A stretch of 64,000 bases of DNA, from the NCBI GenBank assembly GCA_964611435.1, contig CAZSXT010000004.1:62001-126000 (forward strand). The letters are read 5' to 3'. Below are positions 1 through 8,059 of this stretch, in pieces. The translations under genes were made by a program, and so were the position numbers. Source of the DNA: JAYPHU01 sp964611435 (lineage in GTDB: Bacteria; Pseudomonadota; Alphaproteobacteria; Rhodospirillales; UBA2165). Below the pieces are notes generated by a model. That model saw nothing but the letters and a program-made list of their open reading frames with translations, searched no databases and was not told where the DNA came from. Positions within the stretch are counted from its first letter, which is position 1. Every line of letters begins with the position of its first letter.

Positions 1-2
1 GG

Positions 3-65
3 GAAAAAATCAAGGAAAGCCGCAGCGCCCTCGTCCGCGAACTGCGCCACAAGATGGTGCATTAG
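3..65 (+). CDS. C-terminal end of an unidentified protein (partial)
   Basis: An open frame enters from the left edge and ends at TAG 63-65, giving about 20 charged residues (ending RHKMVH). It is too short to assign to a family. It runs convergently towards the tRNA-Sec gene, where a selenium gene such as selB could be expected, but the tail does not resemble the usual SelB C-terminus, so no function is proposed. Confidence 0.35.
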   Translation, partial: EKIKESRSALVRELRHKMVH

Positions 66-74
66 GGAGAAAAC

Positions 75-169
75 TGGCGGAAGAGAGTGGGAGTCGAACC
101 CACTAAGACTGTCTTACAGCCTTCACTGGTTTTGAAGACCAGCCGGCACACCGGCACCGATTCCCTTCC
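75..169 (-). tRNA. selC: tRNA-Sec (anticodon UCA)
   Basis: On the minus strand the 95 nt fold as a selenocysteine tRNA. There is an 8-bp acceptor stem (GGAAGGGA pairing with TCTCTTCC), a G discriminator and an encoded CCA. The anticodon stem CTGGT/ACCAG carries the loop CTTCAAA with anticodon TCA. A long variable arm (AAGGCTGTAAGACAGTCTT region) precedes a T arm with GTTCGACTC. Length and the extended acceptor stem match bacterial selC. It implies that the genome decodes UGA as selenocysteine. SelA, SelB, SelD and selenoproteins must lie outside the window, as no UGA-split family member was found here. Confidence 0.95.
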
Positions 170-335
170 GCAAAATCTGTGAACTGGGGTTTTAGCCCGA
201 CTGAGCCAAAATTCAAGCAGGCACCGTTTGGAGCCGTTTGGCGTTTCAGGCGTCGGCGGATTTTATCTTCGCCCGGCCAAATGTTACCGTACGCTCTCTT
301 AAGGTCTCTCTCAGCACCGATAGAGCGGAAATTCC

Positions 336-1166
336 ATGACCGAAAAAATCGAAGGACCCGGCAGCGCCATCGGCAAGATTACCACGTCCGAAGATGTGAT
401 CACCGCGTCCCAGGCCGGCCGGCTGGCGGGCGCGCTAGGCGTCGACAATCCGGCAATTAAGAAAGGCGATGTACTGCCCAACGGCTGGCACGCGGTTTTC
501 TTTCCCGGCCTCGCCCCCTTATCAGGTTTGGCCGAGGACGGTCAGCCGGCGTCAAATTCCCGCCTCCCGCGCCGGCGCATCATCGGCGTCCGAACCGAAT
601 TTCACGAGCCCCTACTGATCGGCGACGACATTGTCCGGGAAACCGAAGTGATCGACGTCGTTTCCCATGACTATGGCGCGGGGCCGACCATCCTCTTCAA
701 GGTCCGGGATCGGATCAGCTCGGCGCGCGGTCTTGCCGTCATCGAGGAGCGGGATTTCCTGAGCTTTGAGGACGGCGGGCCCGGCGAGCTTTGGCCCGCA
801 CCTGAGATGCCGGCCGATGCGGCTTGGCGCAAATCTTATGACCCCACCCCGGTCATGATGTTCCGGCTGTCCGCTGTGCGCTACAACAGCCACCGGGTTC
901 ACTATGACCGGGACTACGCGATGAAGGTCGAAGGATATGGCGGTCTGCTGGTGCCAGTGACCCTGGTGTCGTTCCACATGATGGAACTGTGCCGGGAACA
1001 CGCCGGCGGCAAGACGCTGAAAAGTTTCTCCTACCGCTCGGAACAACCGATCGTCGACACGGGTCCGTATGCGGTTCACGGAAAACTGGACGGCGGCCAC
1101 GCCACACTGTGGGCCACCGGCCCTGACGGCGACCTGGCCGTGACGGGCGACGCGACGGTCGGGTAG
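336..1166 (+). CDS. MaoC/HTD2-like FAS1-type acyl-CoA dehydratase (hot-dog fold)
   Basis: This 276-residue cytoplasmic protein resembles the two-hot-dog dehydratases related to HTD2 and mesaconyl-C4-CoA hydratase, which hydrate or dehydrate acyl thioesters. The first half holds the segment PNGWHAVFFPG (residues 48-58). The second half has the family signature N184-x-HR-x-HYD (184-191), expected at the active site, followed by GYGGLLVP. Length fits the family. The ATG at 336 was preferred because the conserved N-terminal region starts soon after it. It stands alone between selC and the opposite-strand CmcJ-like gene, so context does not fix the substrate. Family call is good; the exact acyl-CoA is unknown. 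Confidence 0.8.
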   Translation: MTEKIEGPGSAIGKITTSEDVITASQAGRLAGALGVDNPAIKKGDVLPNGWHAVFFPGLAPLSGLAEDGQPASNSRLPRRRIIGVRTEFHEPLLIGDDIVRETEVIDVVSHDYGAGPTILFKVRDRISSARGLAVIEERDFLSFEDGGPGELWPAPEMPADAAWRKSYDPTPVMMFRLSAVRYNSHRVHYDRDYAMKVEGYGGLLVPVTLVSFHMMELCREHAGGKTLKSFSYRSEQPIVDTGPYAVHGKLDGGHATLWATGPDGDLAVTGDATVG

Positions 1167-1251
1167 GGTCGGTTATTCTGCTTTTCCCCTATCAATTTGC
1201 GTCGCCCCCGGCTCGCGAAGCGATTGTCGGGGGTCCATGGGCATAATTTGA

Positions 1252-1304
1252 TGGATACCCGAGACTTGGTCTCAACTATCGTTGATCCCAACTCGGGCAT
1301 GACG
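1252..1304 (+). repeat. Divergent copy of the dispersed palindromic unit
   Basis: The segment begins TGGATACCCGAG and ends CTCGGGCATGACG, so its ends pair as a stem around a variable loop. The termini match the units at 12,799-12,905, 21,818-21,953 and 29,826-29,933 (TGGRTNC at one end, ATGAC at the other). This copy is single and more diverged, and lies in the spacer between two convergent genes. Confidence 0.5.
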
Positions 1305-1313
1305 CGGTAGGGG

Positions 1314-1343
1314 GGAAGGAGGGGGCTAGTCGCCCCACCTTCC
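1314..1343. other. GC-rich inverted repeat at the end of the CmcJ-like gene
   Basis: GGAAGG (1314-1319) pairs with CCTTCC (1338-1343), extended inwards by GGGG/CCCC across one mismatch. It lies between two convergent genes and touches the stop codon of the CmcJ-like gene. Neither strand shows a T run after the stem, so a role in termination is only a guess. Confidence 0.35.
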
Positions 1344-2179
1344 TAGAAAAACACCAATGCGCGGGATTCAACGCTTTCCCGGGGCCGGGCGTCGGGCGGG
1401 GAAGTCGGATCATCGAACGCCGTGTGCCCCGTGTAGGGTACGCCCGCGTCCTTATCACTGTCATAGACTTTGAAGATATACGTGTCTTCCGGCGACATTT
1501 CCGGAATGTAATAAAATCGGTGATCCGGATGATAAGAGATATGATAGGTCACCGCCGTCCGGTAGGAGTAACGCCGTTCCATCGCCACAAAACCAGACGC
1601 CGGTATGGTGCGCCCGTCGGCAAGGGCGAAAGGTTCGGTCATCACTGGATGGTTGATCGGCCGCCAGGTCTGCACGATGGCGAAGCGCCGCTTTAACAGT
1701 TCTTCCGCCTTTTCCTCACCCATGATGTCCTTGAGCCGCTGGCGCGCGGATCGATCCGTGTAGTCGTTGTGCACAGCCTTCACCGGCTGGCGGGTGCCCT
1801 TGGCCTCTATCACCGCATCGTTGAGGGTACGAAACGTGTGATCGAAGACGACAACCTCGCGCGCGCCCATGGCGTCCTTAATGATCTCGGCCACTTCGAA
1901 ATCGTAAACCCGCTTTACCTCGTCCTTGTCATAGAAGTCCTGCACCTTGGACGGAATGTGCGCGATGGAAAACCCGTGAGTCCTCAGATCGAAGGAGTCC
2001 CGAATGGGCCGTGCGTCATAAATCCGGCACTTGCGCGCCTCATACTTGGGCGGATTGGCTTTGTGCTCTTCTTCGGGCCAGTCCACGTACACGGCAGGGG
2101 TGGTGCCGTCGTCGATAATGTAGTTGAGGTCCGCCTCGATATAGGCTAGATCGGGCTCTTTGGTCTGTGCTTGCGCCAT
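1343..2179 (-). CDS. CmcJ/NvfI-family putative oxygenase or hydroxylase-like protein
   Basis: The product (278 residues) resembles the CmcJ/NvfI family, which includes fungal and bacterial secondary-metabolism oxygenases such as AsqJ- and GA4 desaturase-related proteins. Recognisable segments are KCRIYDARP (50-58), VHNDYT (136-141), a plausible metal-ligand HxD, and W172-R-P-x-N with the C-terminal PRESVESRA. The chosen ATG at 2179 has an AAGGAC ribosome site; an upstream frame to 2308 would overlap the cupin gene and looks spurious. Ten bases separate it from the upstream cupin gene, so the two are probably one operon. Substrate unknown; oxygenase chemistry is inferred from the family. Confidence 0.7.
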   Translation of the reverse strand: MAQAQTKEPDLAYIEADLNYIIDDGTTPAVYVDWPEEEHKANPPKYEARKCRIYDARPIRDSFDLRTHGFSIAHIPSKVQDFYDKDEVKRVYDFEVAEIIKDAMGAREVVVFDHTFRTLNDAVIEAKGTRQPVKAVHNDYTDRSARQRLKDIMGEEKAEELLKRRFAIVQTWRPINHPVMTEPFALADGRTIPASGFVAMERRYSYRTAVTYHISYHPDHRFYYIPEMSPEDTYIFKVYDSDKDAGVPYTGHTAFDDPTSPPDARPRESVESRALVFF

Positions 2180-2189
2180 CGCTTTGTCC

Positions 2190-2738
2190 TTATTCTCCGG
2201 CGGGGGCGTGCTGACGCTCCCCGGCTTCATCCCGATAATAGCCCGCTTCGGCGGCCGCTTCGACCACGCTTGGATGCCAGTCCACTTTGCCCGCTTCCGG
2301 GCCACCAATCAGGGTCAGTAACGTGCCGGTCCCCTCGCCCACATAACGGAAGCCCCGGTACACGCCGATAGGCACGTTAATAGAATCGAACGAGCGCAGC
2401 AAAATTTCCTTTTCGCCGTCCTCCGTCATCCAGATCACCACCCAGTCACCGACCAGCGGCATAAACACTTCCTCGGTCTCGTGGGCGTGAAGCGCGGCGC
2501 CGTTGCCGCTTTCCGCCTGGATCATGCCCAGGTTAAAGCCGTGAGCTGGCAGCGGAATATTGGGCTGCAATTCCGGCTTGGACGCCGCCTCAACGACCCC
2601 CATGCCAACCAAATTGATCTTGAACCGCTTATGGCCCGGCAAATGATCGTCGATATAGGACTCGCTGGAGCCGTGCAGCTCATCAAAACGGGCCACATAC
2701 CGGCTCATCTCTTCGACAGATACATTGTTGACGTCCAT
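2190..2738 (-). CDS. Cupin-domain protein
   Basis: This 182-residue single-domain cupin carries motif 1 at about residues 80-97 (G80, H84, H86, E90, G97; HAHETEEVFMPLVGDW), the usual metal-binding set. The second motif is weak (SINVPIGVYRGFRYVG, about 118-133). Cupins of this size act as dioxygenases, isomerases or binding proteins. It is the first gene of a probable two-gene unit with the CmcJ-like gene, suggesting that they act on the same small molecule. No closer assignment is possible. Confidence 0.75.
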   Translation of the reverse strand: MDVNNVSVEEMSRYVARFDELHGSSESYIDDHLPGHKRFKINLVGMGVVEAASKPELQPNIPLPAHGFNLGMIQAESGNGAALHAHETEEVFMPLVGDWVVIWMTEDGEKEILLRSFDSINVPIGVYRGFRYVGEGTGTLLTLIGGPEAGKVDWHPSVVEAAAEAGYYRDEAGERQHAPAGE

Positions 2739-2899
2739 GACAACCGCCTCCCTGAAAGTCTCTTTATCTGTAGTTTAAGCCTTGGCAGAGGAATTAAAAT
2801 GCCAAAAAAACAATGGTGATCGGGATCACAGCGCAGATGGCCGCTTTTTGCCTAGAATGAGGACATAAGAGGAAAACACCAGGTAATGGAGATACTCAA

Positions 2900-3004
2900 A
2901 TGGAATGGTTGGCAGTACTCGCACTTGTGTATTTTAGCTTTATCGCCTGCTCATACGTGCTGATCGACGATCGGCCGACACTGCGGGATAACGGTGCACA
3001 TTGA
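2900..3004 (+). CDS. Possible small membrane protein (34 aa)
   Basis: An ATG at 2900 preceded by GGAG opens a frame encoding a hydrophobic stretch (LAVLALVYFSFIACSYV, residues 4-20) followed by a charged tail (DDRPTLRDNGAH). This is the profile of a single-pass small membrane protein. Only composition and the ribosome site support it; no family is recognised. A competing frame starting at 2886 lacks this pattern. Confidence 0.35.
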   Translation: MEWLAVLALVYFSFIACSYVLIDDRPTLRDNGAH

Positions 3005-3065
3005 AAATAATTTATATTTATCAATAGGTTATGATAGTTTTCGGGAAAACCGGGGATTGTGCACG

Positions 3066-3087
3066 CGGACTCTTGAAACCGAGTCCG
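3066..3087 (+). other. Hairpin in the flagellin leader region
   Basis: CGGACTC (3066-3072) and GAGTCCG (3081-3087) form a perfect 7-bp stem with an 8-base loop, about 115 bases before the flagellin start. No T run follows. It may be a leader structure, since flagellin mRNAs of alphaproteobacteria can be controlled through the 5' UTR (FlbT), but it may equally be an operator or chance. Confidence 0.35.
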
Positions 3088-3203
3088 TGAATCCCGTACC
3101 ATAGAGGCGAACAAAGCGCCGGATGATCCGAGAACGGGAGATACCGGCTGCGGGGTAGAATTTCCCCGCCGATACTTGGTCAGACCAACGGAGAAGCCGT
3201 TAA

Positions 3204-4022
3204 ATGGTCGATGCGATCAACCTGTCGGCGCAGACCAGCACGAATCTGCTGGCATTGCGGCGGACGACCGAAGCCATTGCAGTTACGCAAGAACGGTTAT
3301 CAACCGGGTTGCGAGTCAATTCGGCAATTGATGATCCAATTGCCTTTTTCGACTCGCGCGGACTGACCAATCGCGCCTCTGACCTGCAAGTTTTAAAAGA
3401 CGATATCGACCAGGCGGTCAGTATCACCGAAGTGGCTGTCACCGGGCTTGAGTCCATCGAAGACTTGGTCGAGCAAATGAAAGGTCTGGCCCTGGACGCC
3501 CAAAGCGACTCGTCGTCCACCAACCGGTCCAAGGCCGCCGTGCAGTTCAATGATCTGCGGTCCCAACTGGACAATCTAGCCAACGACGCCTCGTTCAACG
3601 CCACCAACCTGCTGAAAGGCTCACCCGGTAATCTAAAGGTCACCTTCAGCGAGGACGGCAGCTCGACCCTCACCATCTCCGGCATCGCGTCGGACACCTC
3701 GGGCCTCTCTATCATCGCTGCGGCGTCCCACTGGACAGCCGATACCGATATCGACGGTGCGATCAATGATCTCGACAGCGCGCTGACGACCTTGCGCTCG
3801 TCCGCGACGACAATCGGCGCCAGCGCCGACCTCATCTCCCTGCGTCTTGATTTTGTCGAGACCCTGATCACCCAACTGGAAGAAGGCGCGGGCAAGCTGG
3901 TGAACGCCGACCTGAATGAAGAATCCGCCAACTTGTTGACCTTGCAGACCCGTCAACAATTGGGCACCATCGGCCTCAGCATTGCGCAGGACAGCGATCA
4001 GGCAATCTTCCGGCTCTTTTAA
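3204..4022 (+). CDS. Flagellin
   Basis: This 272-residue protein is a short alphaproteobacterial flagellin, the subunit polymerised into the filament after type III export. The N-terminal D0/D1 helix region (NLLALRRTTEAIAVTQERL, about 14-32, then STGLRVNSAIDDP) and the C-terminal D1/D0 region (ESANLLTLQTRQQLGTIGLS, about 240-260) are both clear. The variable middle is small. No other flagellar gene (flaF, flbT, hook or motor genes) is nearby, so it is an isolated copy. A GGAG site precedes the ATG. Family call is secure; whether it is the main filament subunit cannot be told. Confidence 0.92.
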   Translation: MVDAINLSAQTSTNLLALRRTTEAIAVTQERLSTGLRVNSAIDDPIAFFDSRGLTNRASDLQVLKDDIDQAVSITEVAVTGLESIEDLVEQMKGLALDAQSDSSSTNRSKAAVQFNDLRSQLDNLANDASFNATNLLKGSPGNLKVTFSEDGSSTLTISGIASDTSGLSIIAAASHWTADTDIDGAINDLDSALTTLRSSATTIGASADLISLRLDFVETLITQLEEGAGKLVNADLNEESANLLTLQTRQQLGTIGLSIAQDSDQAIFRLF

Positions 4023-4066
4023 ATTGCCGTCTTTGCCGCCGATGTTCTTGCTTAACGGGGGACGGC

Positions 4067-5167
4067 ATGAATCAGAGCGCAACCACCGACATTGATAAGG
4101 TTCTAACGATTGCGGAAATTGTCCGGATCGCCCGTGAAAAGGCGGACCCGGAAGCCTGGGACTACATGGTCGGCGGATCGGAAACCGAAACGTCGCTGCG
4201 CCGAAATCGCCTGGCGCTGGACAAGATGGCCTTTCGCCCACGAGTGTTGCGGAATGTCTCGGAAATTGACACATCGCGGGAGTTTCTCGGCTGGAACCTC
4301 CGCCTTCCCCTACTGTTGGCCCCCATGGGTTCCTTGCAGCAACTGGACCCGGACGCGGCGGTACAGCCAGCCGCCGCCGCCAAGGAATTCGGCATCGCGT
4401 CGTTCCTCAGTTCCGTCTGCCCGCCCGGCATCGAAGAAACCATGAAACGGACCGACGGCGACATGATGTTCCAGCTGTACGTCCGGGGCGATGAACAATG
4501 GATTTTGGATCATGTCGATCAAGCGACAGACCTCGGGTATAAGGCATTTTGCCTGACCGTGGACACCGCCTATTACGGAAGACGGGAACGGGACAAAATG
4601 CGCGGGTTCACCCCGGCGGCCCGGCGGCGGATCGGTGGCACAGATTTCCAGGCGGGGCTCGATTGGGATGTGGTGGACACGATCAGGGCGCACTGCAAAT
4701 TGCCGATGGCGCTGAAAGGCATCGCCACCGAAGAAGATGCGAAGCTTGCCGTCGAACACGGGATTGAACTTGTCTATATCTCCAATCACGGCGGACGGCA
4801 GTTGGATTACGGCCGCGGCTGCGCGGAGTTAATCCCCGAGATCGTCGATGCGGTCGATGGCAAAGCCAAGGTAATCGTCGACGGTGCGGTTTATCGCGGC
4901 ACCGACCTTCTAAAGTGTATTGCGTTGGGCGCGGATGTGGTCGCTATCGGCAGATTATATGGATATGGGCTGGCCGCCGGCGGCAAGGCCGGTGTGATAA
5001 AGGTCCTGGAAATCCTTGAGGAGGAGGTCATCAACGCGATGGCAAACCTCGGCGTGACCAGCATGGATCAACTTAATCCCGATTATTTGCATCCGGGCGA
5101 TGCCGTGCGGGAGCCGTCGGTCTTCAGCAGTTTCCATCTCGCGGACATTCCCGACTACACGTATTAG
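4067..5167 (+). CDS. FMN-dependent alpha-hydroxy-acid dehydrogenase/oxidase
   Basis: This 366-residue protein belongs to the lactate dehydrogenase (LldD), glycolate oxidase and lactate monooxygenase family, which oxidise 2-hydroxy acids to 2-oxo acids through FMN. The catalytic motif SNHGGRQLD is at 239-247 (H241 base, R244 substrate carboxylate). LTVDTAYYGRRERD (163-176), the phosphate-binding DGAVYRGTD (272-280) and GADVVAIGR (288-296) are present. DGAVYRG replaces the common DGGIRRG, so substrate or electron acceptor may differ. It lies 45 bases after the flagellin. The leader repeats GCCGTC as its complement GACGGC right before the ATG and might fold there. Exact substrate unknown. Confidence 0.88.
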   Translation: MNQSATTDIDKVLTIAEIVRIAREKADPEAWDYMVGGSETETSLRRNRLALDKMAFRPRVLRNVSEIDTSREFLGWNLRLPLLLAPMGSLQQLDPDAAVQPAAAAKEFGIASFLSSVCPPGIEETMKRTDGDMMFQLYVRGDEQWILDHVDQATDLGYKAFCLTVDTAYYGRRERDKMRGFTPAARRRIGGTDFQAGLDWDVVDTIRAHCKLPMALKGIATEEDAKLAVEHGIELVYISNHGGRQLDYGRGCAELIPEIVDAVDGKAKVIVDGAVYRGTDLLKCIALGADVVAIGRLYGYGLAAGGKAGVIKVLEILEEEVINAMANLGVTSMDQLNPDYLHPGDAVREPSVFSSFHLADIPDYTY

Positions 5168-5265
5168 GCCCGCTCGCCGAAAGGTGACCGAAACGCTCTT
5201 GCGCGCCTTATCCATGGCGTGTTCAACTCCTGGCACAATGAATTGCAACAGGGAGGAAGGAAGCC

Positions 5266-6189
5266 ATGTCCCAGATATCTCTTATGAAAAAGACCCTCGC
5301 CGCTGTGATCATCGCGCCGGCGGCGCTCACGCTGACGCTGACTACGGCGTCGGCACAACGGGACTTTTCCAAAGTAGAAATCAAGACCGTACCCGTGGCG
5401 GGCAATGTCCATATGCTTGTGGGCGCCGGCGGCAACATTGCCGTCTCGAGCGGCGACGACGGTATATTCATGATTGATGACCAGTTCGCGCCCCTGACAG
5501 ATAAAATTATCGCGGCCGTCAAAGGCATCAGCGACAAGCCGATCCGGTTTTTGCTGAATACTCATTGGCACTTCGATCACACTGGCGGCAATCAGAACAT
5601 GGTCAATAAGACCGACGTCACCATCATCGCCTCCGAAGCCGTCCGCAACACCATGGCCGTGCCGCAGGAACTAAAAGCCTTTAACCGCAAAATTCCGGCC
5701 TCGCCCAAAGAAGCGCTGCCGATGGTCACCTTCCGGTCCGGTACGACCTATCATATGAACGGCGAAACCATCCGCATTCGCAAATTGCCGAACGCGCATA
5801 CGGACGGCGACTCCTTCGTCCAGTTCGAGAGGGCCAATGTGATTCACACCGGCGATACGTTTTTCAACGGTTTCTACCCGTTCATCGATGTGGAGCATGG
5901 CGGCAGCGTCAATGGGATGATCAAGGCAATTGATGAAATGCTGCGGTACGTCAATGACCAAACCAAGATCATTCCCGGGCACGGGCCGCTCGGCGACAAA
6001 GCCGCGCTAATCCGCTTCCAGGATATGCTGAAGACCACCCACAGCCTGGTGCTAGCGGCTAAGAAAAATGGCCAGGGACCAGACCAGCTCATACAGTCGG
6101 CGGCCTTTAAAGCCGTTGACGAAAAATGGGGCGGCGGTTTCTTGAAGGCCCCAGTCTGGCTGAAGATCGCCTTCGCCGGCTCGACATAG
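5266..6189 (+). CDS. Exported metallo-beta-lactamase-fold hydrolase
   Basis: The 307-residue product starts with a signal peptide (KKTLAAVIIAPAALTLTLTT then ASAQ; cleavage near residue 30), so it is probably periplasmic. The zinc ligands of the MBL fold are visible: HWHFDH (H100, H102, D104, H105), H178 in NAHTDGD, D197 in HTGDTFF, and H239 in PGHG. This arrangement fits the cyclase-like/SoxH-like branch rather than a resistance lactamase, although beta-lactamase activity cannot be excluded. GGAGGAAGG precedes the ATG at 5266. A strong terminator follows directly. Substrate unknown. Confidence 0.85.
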   Translation: MSQISLMKKTLAAVIIAPAALTLTLTTASAQRDFSKVEIKTVPVAGNVHMLVGAGGNIAVSSGDDGIFMIDDQFAPLTDKIIAAVKGISDKPIRFLLNTHWHFDHTGGNQNMVNKTDVTIIASEAVRNTMAVPQELKAFNRKIPASPKEALPMVTFRSGTTYHMNGETIRIRKLPNAHTDGDSFVQFERANVIHTGDTFFNGFYPFIDVEHGGSVNGMIKAIDEMLRYVNDQTKIIPGHGPLGDKAALIRFQDMLKTTHSLVLAAKKNGQGPDQLIQSAAFKAVDEKWGGGFLKAPVWLKIAFAGST

Positions 6190-6215
6190 CTGTCTGCTCA
6201 ATTGTGACGTTAGAG

Positions 6216-6244
6216 CGGGAGGGCGCTGCCCCTCCCGTTTTATT
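6216..6244 (+). terminator. Rho-independent terminator after the MBL-fold gene
   Basis: CGGGAGGG (6216-6223) pairs with CCCTCCCG (6230-6237), followed by TTTTATT. It lies 27 bases after the stop of the hydrolase gene and borders the convergent fimbrial pseudogene. Confidence 0.85.
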
Positions 6245-7810
6245 ATTGCACCTGGATACGCATCGGATTGCACCAACTCAGACCCATGGTAATCCGAACC
6301 GCCTTGCACATATCTTCCGCTGTTGACCGGTCATCAAGTCCAGTGGCGTAAAGCTCGAAGATGGAGTCAGTGCCGCGCGTGATCGTATCAATCTGTCGCT
6401 GGGCGTTGTTAAAGATATCCGGCATCGCCTTGGTCATTTGGGGCCAGGCATCTTTGGCCGCTTTTTCTTCGTTGAAGACAGCCAGAAGCAGGCGATAAAC
6501 GCTCTTGGTCGGTTCGGCCGACAGGACGAAGTCCCGTCCGTTCAAGATGGTGCCGTCGCTTTTGATCTCTATTTGTTGATCCGGCGGCTGCGGGATGTTC
6601 AGCCTGGCCAGCTGATCAGGGCTGACACGCAACGTATATTTACCCGGCCGCACGTAATCGAAGAGATAGAATCCGTCAAAGGCGCTCTTGGTCTCACGAA
6701 CCACATCGCCCTTCTCATTGAGAAGTTGCAAAACGGCGTCGGAGACCTCGCTGGCCCACTTGCCCTTCTTGCGGAAGACTGTGCTGTCGATTTCGCCGGA
6801 CACGATAATCGGGAAATCGATCGTATCAATGACACCCGGGCGGGGATAAATGCGGACGCCATCGGGATTGGCCAGCCAAGCGGGATCCTCAAGCGAACGT
6901 TTTTCAAGCGCCAGATCAACATTTCTGTAGGCCTGAATGCCGGTCACCAGAATGTTGCCGTCCTTGTCAGACTGCGTTTTGGATACCGAGCCGTTGGTGG
7001 TCAGCCGGACATTTTCCAGCGGCTCGTCCACATCTTCGTCGAATATGCCGTTGTCGTTGTTGTCCAGGAAAACTTTGGCGGCCATGCCGCCTTGCTTGGC
7101 CACCTGGCGACCGGAAACAAAAAAATCACCGGTGCGCGGGTTCCGTCCAAACGAGGTGGAAGCCGTGAATTTTGCCGTCACGCCACCATGGTGCGTGTAA
7201 TCCATATTGAGGCCGAGGGCGATCTTGTCGAGATGGGTATTGAGACCGGCCGTATAGGTCGCCAACCGTGTGCCGGTGATATTCTTGTTGACCGCAAGTT
7301 TCGCAGTGTAATTCCTGTACACCTGCCACTCACCGGAAAGCTGGGCGCACTGGTGCCGCCCGGCACGGCGACCTGCCCGCCGATAAAGAGAGTGAAATTA
7401 CCTTTACCCGGAATGGAACACGGCGCGCTGCAATCATGCTCCATGGTCGACAGGGTGAGGCTGCCGACAGATGACGGGTCCGTAATAGAGATGGTGATCT
7501 CGTCATTCTTATCGCCGGAAATCGCCAGTTCCGCGCGGTTGTGAGTACCGCCCAGATCGGTGACGTTGGAAACGGCCTTGTTGCCCGCAGCTGAATCGAT
7601 GGTGACCGTGCCGGCCAACGACGGATCCGCCGCGATGGCGCCGAAATCGAGACCAGAATTTACGGTAATCGAAAGCGGGGTCAGGCCACCGCCACCGCCG
7701 CCTTGTGCATAGGCGGGTGTGGATACCGCGGCCAGCGCCAAGATAGAAAACGGCGCCAACAGCGAACGGAACAGAACGAGTGGATTGAGTTTTTTTTGCT
7801 TGTGCGACAC
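6243..7810 (-). pseudogene. Pilin (DUF4402) N-terminus fused out of frame to fimbrial usher C-terminus
   Basis: Two minus-strand frames overlap. The upstream one (GTG at 7810) encodes a signal peptide and a DUF4402-type pilin domain (SITVNSGLDFGAIAADPSLA to GGTSAPSF). In normal members this continues to the end of a small pilin. Here, at about 7,330-7,345, coding sense passes to another frame (LSGEWQVYRNYTAKL), which reads as the last third of a CS1-type or alphaproteobacterial usher: beta-barrel end, a carboxypeptidase-regulatory-like domain (VFLDNNDNGIFDEDVDEP), and a C-terminal SPOR-like domain with two cysteines. The chaperone gene and most of the usher are missing. The simplest reading is a deletion joining two genes, leaving no functional product. 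Confidence 0.75.
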
Positions 7811-8059
7811 GATTTTCTAAACAGTTGTTCCTGCAAATTGAGTCCCACAAAGAGCATTAGCGCCCTATTGAGGCGGAATTAGGGCTTTAATTATAGATAT
7901 TTAGATGATTTTAAACCTTTCCGCCATTGGGTATTTCCGAACTCTGACTACGCATCGGCTCCTTTTATTCAGCGGCAGCCGGTTGTTGGCTGCCATTATC
8001 CACTGAAACTGGATCGGTTAGCCGCCGCCCGCCGTCTCGGGGGCTGTTTCTCCGCTCCT

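Larger units (their letters stand above)
2739..3203. other. 465-base spacer between cupin and flagellin
   Basis: The spacer separates two divergent genes and should hold both promoters. It is richer in A+T than its surroundings around 3,000-3,050. It contains one plausible 34-residue reading frame (2900-3004), a perfect 7-bp hairpin (3066-3087) and a GGAG site shortly before the flagellin ATG. No convincing sigma-54 or sigma-28 promoter could be picked by eye. Confidence 0.6.

Noticed and set aside
6438..7544. 368-residue plus-strand frame across the fimbrial pseudogene
   Set aside because: It lies opposite clear pilin and usher coding sense and shows no family features of its own.
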